Assembly: GCA_009746045.1 (NCBI GenBank)
Contig: RPFO01000079.1
Coordinates: 5,433,968-5,470,756 of the forward strand
DNA: 36,789 nt
Reading direction: 5' to 3'
Origin: Mesostigma viride
Lineage: Eukaryota; Streptophyta; Mesostigmatophyceae; Mesostigmatales; Mesostigmataceae
Shown here: positions 32,120-36,789 of the stretch, piece by piece
Layout: every line of letters begins with the position of its first letter
Numbering within the stretch: position 1 is the first letter of the stretch
Made by a program: the position numbers and the translations under genes
Notes under the pieces: model-generated
The model's database searches: none
What the model saw: the letters and a program-made list of their open reading frames with translations, nothing else
What the model was told of the DNA's origin: nothing

Positions 32120-32710
32120 TGCACTACATTTCGCCGCCTAGGACACCTTTTTTAGCGGGGAATGTGGTTCGGTCAAGTAGGGGAAAACGGTGGCAGCTCT
32201 CCGAGCGTCAGATACTTGAAATTCTCGTTACGTTCGTATCGAGAGTAGATTTCTGACAATTTTCCTCATTCGGACAGAATCGCAGTGAATTTCAGCATCC
32301 GTCCAGTACCAAAGCATGGACCTAGCAGGAATTCCGTCAGACATCTCGGAAGTAGCAATTTTTAGTATCGACCGGACTTGCGATAGTGTTCAGTACGAAT
32401 TTGGCCTCCGTCAGGTCAGCAAGCGGCGTGGGAATAAACTGAACTGAACTAAACGGTGGACTGTACTAAGAAATTCGTACTCAATTTTCGTCATCCAAAT
32501 CGGAGGGAAATATTCGACCAAGGACTAGAGATTTCATCGAATTTTCAGAACTGGCCAATTGATGCCAAATGGCGCGATTCTAGATAACAAGTGTTGCTTT
32601 ACTGGTATCCGACGGTGCCGAACTTCGAAATTGAATTTGTAACCCCCGCCGTATTGACGGAACCACATTCTCGCATAAATTGGGTTTCCGCGGTGGCGAA
32701 ATGTAGTGTG
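32120..32710. mobile_element. CACTA-type element C, 587 bp
   Basis: Left end CACTACATTTCGCC (32122) is inverted at the right end (32708). TG at 32120-32121 and 32709-32710 is the duplication. It is noncoding. It shares TIR and subterminal sequence (GGACACCTTTTTxAGCGGGGAA) with element A in inverted orientation, so the two are one family. Confidence 0.85.
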
Positions 32711-32895
32711 TGGTGCTTCTCTCCTACCCAGGGACATGCCTGCGTTATGTTGCCCAGATGGCAGCAGGGGCTGCAGAGACGTGCATGGTGCTGCAGGTCA
32801 TGCAGCAGGAACTGGCCAGACTTGGTTCACATGGTGGAGCAGTTTCCCTTGTTTGGGACCAGGGGCAAGGATGGTGTGAATGGGGATTGGTATAG
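32709..32895 (+). pseudogene. Continuation of the chromovirus 3' ORF, interrupted by element C
   Basis: Removing element C joins ...DPESQS (left) to VVLLSYPGTC and VAQMAAGAAETCMVLQ, ending WCEWGLV and TAG at 32895. The join is in frame across the TG duplication. This piece is probably the rest of the extra ORF, or a further ORF, with a frame change or stop between 32011 and 32090. Confidence 0.45.
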
Positions 32896-33077
32896 CCTGT
32901 GAAGAACAGAGCTGATCTTACGGAAAGCGCGTATAAGCATCAGTGAGCGACAGTATGATGGCGGGCCGTTTGCTCGCATCAGGGCTGTCCGGCTTATTCT
33001 AGAGACAAGCGATATCAAGCAGAATTTGGCAGCCGGATGTGAGGGAGGGGCCCTGCTGGGGTGGGAATAAACTGCTG
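32896..33077. other. End of the visible chromovirus or its flank
   Basis: Unique sequence with no gene. GGGGTGGGAATAAA at 33057 could be a polypurine tract, but no LTR follows it; the microsatellite begins instead. Confidence 0.35.
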
Positions 33078-35272
33078 TGAGTGACCTACCCTCCCTCCCT
33101 CCCCCTCCCTCCCTCCCTCCCTCCCTCCCTCCCTCCCTCCCTCCCCCTCCCTCCCTCCCTCCCTCCCTCCCTCCTCCTCCTCCTCCTCCCTCCCTCCCCT
33201 CTCCCTCCCTCTCCCTCTCCCTCCCTCCCTCCCTCCCTCCCTCCCTCCCCTCCCTCCCTCCCTCCTCCCTCCCTCCTCCCTCCCTCCTCCTCCTCCCTCC
33301 CTCCCTCCCTCCCTCCCTCCTCCTCCTCCCTCCCTCCCCCCTCCTCCCTCCCTCCCTCCTCCTCCCTCCTCCCTCCCTCCCTCCCTCCTCCCTCCCTCCC
33401 TCCCTCCTCCTCCTCCTCCCTCCCTCCCTCCCTCCCTCCCTCCCTCCTCCCTCCCTCCTCCCCTCCCTCCCTCCCTCCCTCCTCCCTCCCTCCCTCCCTC
33501 CCTCCTCCCTCCCTCCCTCCCTCCCCTCCCTCCCTCCCTCCCTCCCTCCCTCCCTCCCTCCTCCCTCCCTCCCTCCCTCCCTCCCTCCCTCCTCCCTCCC
33601 TCCCTCCCTCCCTCCCTCCCTCCCTCCCTCCCTCTCCCTCCCTCCCTCCCTCCCTCCCCCCTCCCCTCCCTCCCCTCCTCCCTCCCTCCTCCCTCCCTCC
33701 TCGCTCCCTCCCTCCCTCCCTCCCTCCCTCCTCCCTCCCTCCCTCCCTCCCTCCTCCCTCCCCTCCCTCCCTCATTCCCTCCTCCCTCCCTCCCTCCTCC
33801 CTCCCTCCCTCCTCCCTCCCTCCTCCCTCCTCCCTCCCTCCCTCCCTCAAAAGCTCGCTCGCTCACTCACACCCACCACACCACCACCTACCCAACCCAC
33901 CACCCACCCACACCACCCCCACCCACCACCCACCCCACCCACCCACCCACCCACCCACCCACCCCACCCCACCACCCGCCCACCCACCCACCCACCCACC
34001 CACCCACCCACCCACCCACCCACCCACCCACCCACCCACCCACCCACCCACCCACCCACCCACCCACCACCCAACCCACCCACCCACCACCCACCCGCCG
34101 CCCCTGCCCGCCCGCCCGCCCGCCCGCGCGCCGCCCGCCCGCCCGCCCGCCCGCCGCCCGCCCACCCACCCACCCACTTACCCAACCACACCCACCCACC
34201 CACCCACCCACCCACCCACCCACCCCCACCCACCCACCACACCACCCACCCACCACCCACCCCCACCCACCCACCACCCACCCACCACCCACCCACCCAC
34301 CACCCACCCACCCACCCACCCACCCACACACCCACCACCCACCCACCCACCCACCCACCCACCACCCACCCACCCACCCACCACCCACCCACCCCACCCA
34401 CCCAACCTCTCCTGCTCGCTCGCTCACTCACTCTCTCACTCACTCACTCACTCACTCACTCACTACTCACTCACCCACCCACCACCCACCACCACCCGCC
34501 ACCCACCCACCACCACCCACCCACCCACCCACCCACCCACCCACCCACCCACCCACCCACCCACCACCCACCCACCCACCCACCCCCACCCACCCACCAC
34601 CACCCACCCACCCACCCACCCACCCACCCACCCACCACCCACCCACCCACCCACCCACCCACCCACCCACCCACACCACCCACCCACCACCCACCCACCC
34701 ACCCACCACCCACTCCTGCTCGCTCGCTCACTCACTCACTCACTCACTCACTCACCCACCCACCCACCCACCCACCCCCCCACCCACCCCCCACCCACCC
34801 CCCCACCCCCCACACACCACTGACTCACTCACTCTCACTCACTCACTCACTCACTCACTCACTCACTCACTCACTCACTATCACTCACTCACTCACTCAC
34901 TGCACTCACTCACTCACCTCACTCACTCACTCACTCACTCACTCACTCACTCACTCACTCACTCACTCACTCACTCACTCACCTCACTCACTCACTCACT
35001 CACACTCACTCACTCACTCACTCACTCACTCACTCACTCACTCATCACTCACTCCACTCACTCACTCACTCACTACTCACTCACTCACCACTCACTCACT
35101 CACTCACATCCACTCACCATCACTCACTCACTCACTCACTCACTCACTCACTCCTCACTCACTCACTCACTCACTCACTCACTCACTCACTCACTCACTC
35201 ACTCACTCATCACTCACTCACTCACTCACTCACTCACTCACTCACTCACTGTCACTCACTCACTCACTCACT
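33078..35272. repeat. 2.2-kb C-rich tetranucleotide tract: CCCT, then CCCA, then CTCA
   Basis: 33078-33848 is almost pure pyrimidine (CCCT and CCT units). 33880-34410 and 34470-34713 are CCCA, with a CCCG pocket at 34095-34160. 34411-34470 and 34714-35272 are CTCA. CTCGCTCG units (33855, 34411, 34718) mark three of the joints. The very long Ser/Pro/His ORFs on + and Gly/Arg/Trp ORFs on - are translations of the repeat, not genes. Confidence 0.97.
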
Positions 35273-35600
35273 TGCACATGCACCACATGCGCAAGGAGGA
35301 CACCAAGCGCTGCACCAACCACTGTTCAATTAGCTGGGCTGTGATGCCAATGGCAAGGGTACGGGGGTGTCCATGTTGGTGCAGGACATGAAGGTCTGAC
35401 AAGGTAAGGCAGAAATTGTGCAGGGAGGTGCCACTACCTCCTCGCGATACCGAGAATGAAGGGCGCGCAAACGCATCAACGCCGTGCCGCCTGTGGAGTA
35501 ATTTTAAGCTACAATACTTGGCATGCTGTGGGTGTACATGTAAAATGACCTTTTAGCCATTCGACAGCTGCCAAATTATTTATTTTCAGCAAGCCCTCCG
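35273..35600 (+). other. Short unassigned segment, possibly exon-like
   Basis: 35275-35395 reads as [16 protein letters not shown] and, one base out of frame, [19 protein letters not shown] before a stop. The composition is protein-like but I do not recognise it. A GTAAGG donor-like site lies at 35404. The remainder shows nothing. Confidence 0.25.
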
Positions 35601-36789
35601 TATAATGAGAATTGCGTGAGGCATCCACATGGCCACATGTGCATATTGTCAGCTGTGCCCAGCCAGTGTTTTATATCAGATGAACTTTTGTTGTGGCTCC
35701 TGGAGGTTGTGTTTTATCACTTGTGAATGGTTTTCATGTTTTAATGAGTAATCTAATTTGGAGCTGACCATGTATTCCACAATGGCAGTTTCGCATCCAT
35801 GGGTATAGTAAGCATTTGCAGTGGAAAACTGGCAGGTAATGCGTTGAATAACTCTACCAAAATAGAATATGATGGGCTGAGTTTTTGTGGGAATATCTAA
35901 AATAATGATGGCAAAGGTGCATGCAAGTTTCCAGCCTCAACAGAGCACATCTTGTATGGAAACTGCAATGAAATGTGTTGAAAATTGCGAAATAGGTGCA
36001 TTTTTGTAACATTTGTGAGCAAATGGACATCAAATAAACCATGATGGGCCTGAATTTTTGTTGAATGTCTAAAATAACGATGGCAAAGGTGCATGCAAGT
36101 TTCCAGCCTCAACTGAGCACATCTTGTATGGAACTGCCATGAAATGTGATGAAAAATACGAAAACCGTGCATTTTTGGTAACATTTGTGAGCAAACTGAC
36201 ATCAAATACCATATGATGGACCTGAATTTTTGTGGGATGTCTAGAATAATGATGTTTAAGATGCCTGCAAGTTTCCAGCCTCAACGGAGCACATCTTGTA
36301 TTGGAAACTGCCATGAAATGATGAAAAATACCGAAAACGCACATTTTTGCTAGCATTAATTTGGTGGCAATTTTGTCACCAAATGCGGTTGGATGACCAT
36401 CAGATCTTGTGTACAGTCATTATCATGAGTATCAACTTACTTGCAAACAGCCAGGTCAAGAACTCTTTCATTTGCATATTAGAAGGTATTTGTTTATATT
36501 AAAATCCTGAAAATGCTAAAAATAGACATGCCAAAAATAGGTCAGCTGAGGTCGCGTAGGTCCGGAAAGTTGCAATCCTTCTAACTAGTGTCCTGAAGAG
36601 CTACCTACCAAGATCTAGCATGTTTCGACTATAATTGCGTTGTGCCAGGAGTAATAAGGCTATTTTTTGTGCACTTTCAGCCGTTGTGAACCAGGCAGCA
36701 TATCCTCACCTGGCTGGCCCCAAGGACATTCCTAGAATTAGCTGGGTAAACCTGCCATGAACTACACACAGCTGTAGCTGGCCGCGACC
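35601..36789. repeat. Satellite-bearing sequence, copy B
   Basis: Same layout as 15233-16410: a unique lead-in, tandem units of about 172 bp with TTTCCAGCCTCAAC and GGCCTGAATTTTTGT (landmarks near 35872, 36042, 36216), and a unique segment with CTAGCATGTTTCGACT. The two copies are clearly diverged. It lacks the 46-bp hairpin insertion and runs off the window. Confidence 0.85.

Larger units (their letters stand above)
19267..33060 (+). mobile_element. Ty3/gypsy chromovirus, decayed, no 3' LTR found
   Basis: Order: 5' LTR, primer-binding site, gag with zinc knuckle, aspartic protease, RT, RNase H, integrase, GPY/F-like module, chromodomain, extra ORF. This is the protein order of Ty3/gypsy chromoviruses. 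Frameshifts and stops occur throughout. Two CACTA-type insertions (25412-30133 and 32122-32708) split it. No sequence resembling the 5' LTR occurs to the right, so the right boundary is only a guess at the start of the microsatellite. Without inserts the visible element is about 8.5 kb. Confidence 0.85.

Noticed and set aside
32150-32165. AGCGGGGAA followed by TG as the polypurine tract and start of a 3' LTR
   Set aside because: It is the subterminal part of CACTA element C and recurs, inverted, in element A. The following sequence does not match the 5' LTR.
33077-35344. 755-codon Ser/Pro/Thr/His ORF and Gly/Arg/Trp ORFs on the other strand
   Set aside because: They are translations of CCCT, CCCA and CTCA microsatellites. 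Four-base units stay open in several frames at once, with no start context or domain.

Overview
The window comes from a nuclear genome of the green lineage, most likely a repeat-rich green alga; I cannot name the species. The main evidence is the left end. Seven GT-AG-bounded exons join in frame into the C-terminal 326 residues of a MUT9-like (MLK-type, CK1-related) protein kinase, a family known to me only from algae and plants. The rest fits a eukaryote: a spliced gene, long microsatellites, and nested LTR, LINE-like, Penelope-like and DNA transposons. I found no bacterial operon, CRISPR array, rRNA or tRNA.

Region by region. (1) 1-5439: 3' part of the kinase gene on the + strand. A LINE 3'-end stub lies in intron 1 (868-1040) and a 59-bp Penelope-like stub with 8-bp target duplications lies in intron 6. 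Introns 3 and 5 hold large microsatellites. (2) 5440-6163: short intergenic stretch. (3) 6164-8891: a Penelope-like element on the - strand with a 14-bp target-site duplication (TSD), then a LINE fragment that landed inside a tiny Penelope stub. (4) 8893-18410: a second Penelope-like copy on the + strand. It is split in its reverse transcriptase by a 7.85-kb element (9540-17388) with 28-bp terminal inverted repeats (TIRs) and a TAT duplication. That element has no transposase I can find and is built mostly of satellites, a 0.5-kb foldback and GTGCAACGG minisatellites. (5) 18446-19266: a LINE relic on the - strand, carrying a 479-bp CACTA-type element. (6) 19267 to about 33060: a decayed Ty3/gypsy chromovirus on the + strand, with 5' LTR, primer-binding site, gag, protease, RT-RNase H, integrase and chromodomain, plus an unusual extra ORF downstream. 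Its integrase is split by a 4.7-kb CACTA-type element (25412-30133) and its 3' part by a 587-bp one (32122-32708). No 3' LTR was found. (7) 33078-35272: 2.2 kb of C-rich tetranucleotide repeats. (8) 35600-36789: a second copy of a satellite-bearing sequence also found inside the 7.85-kb element.

All the coding sequence of the mobile elements is broken by frameshifts, stops or truncation, except the extra chromovirus ORF, which is open for 285 codons from its first ATG. The nesting gives a relative order of insertion.

The most unusual item is a family of 46-73 bp hairpin insertions (three copies). Each has an exactly 10-bp target duplication, one fixed end and one end of variable length. Two of the three can be compared with related unoccupied sites in this same window.
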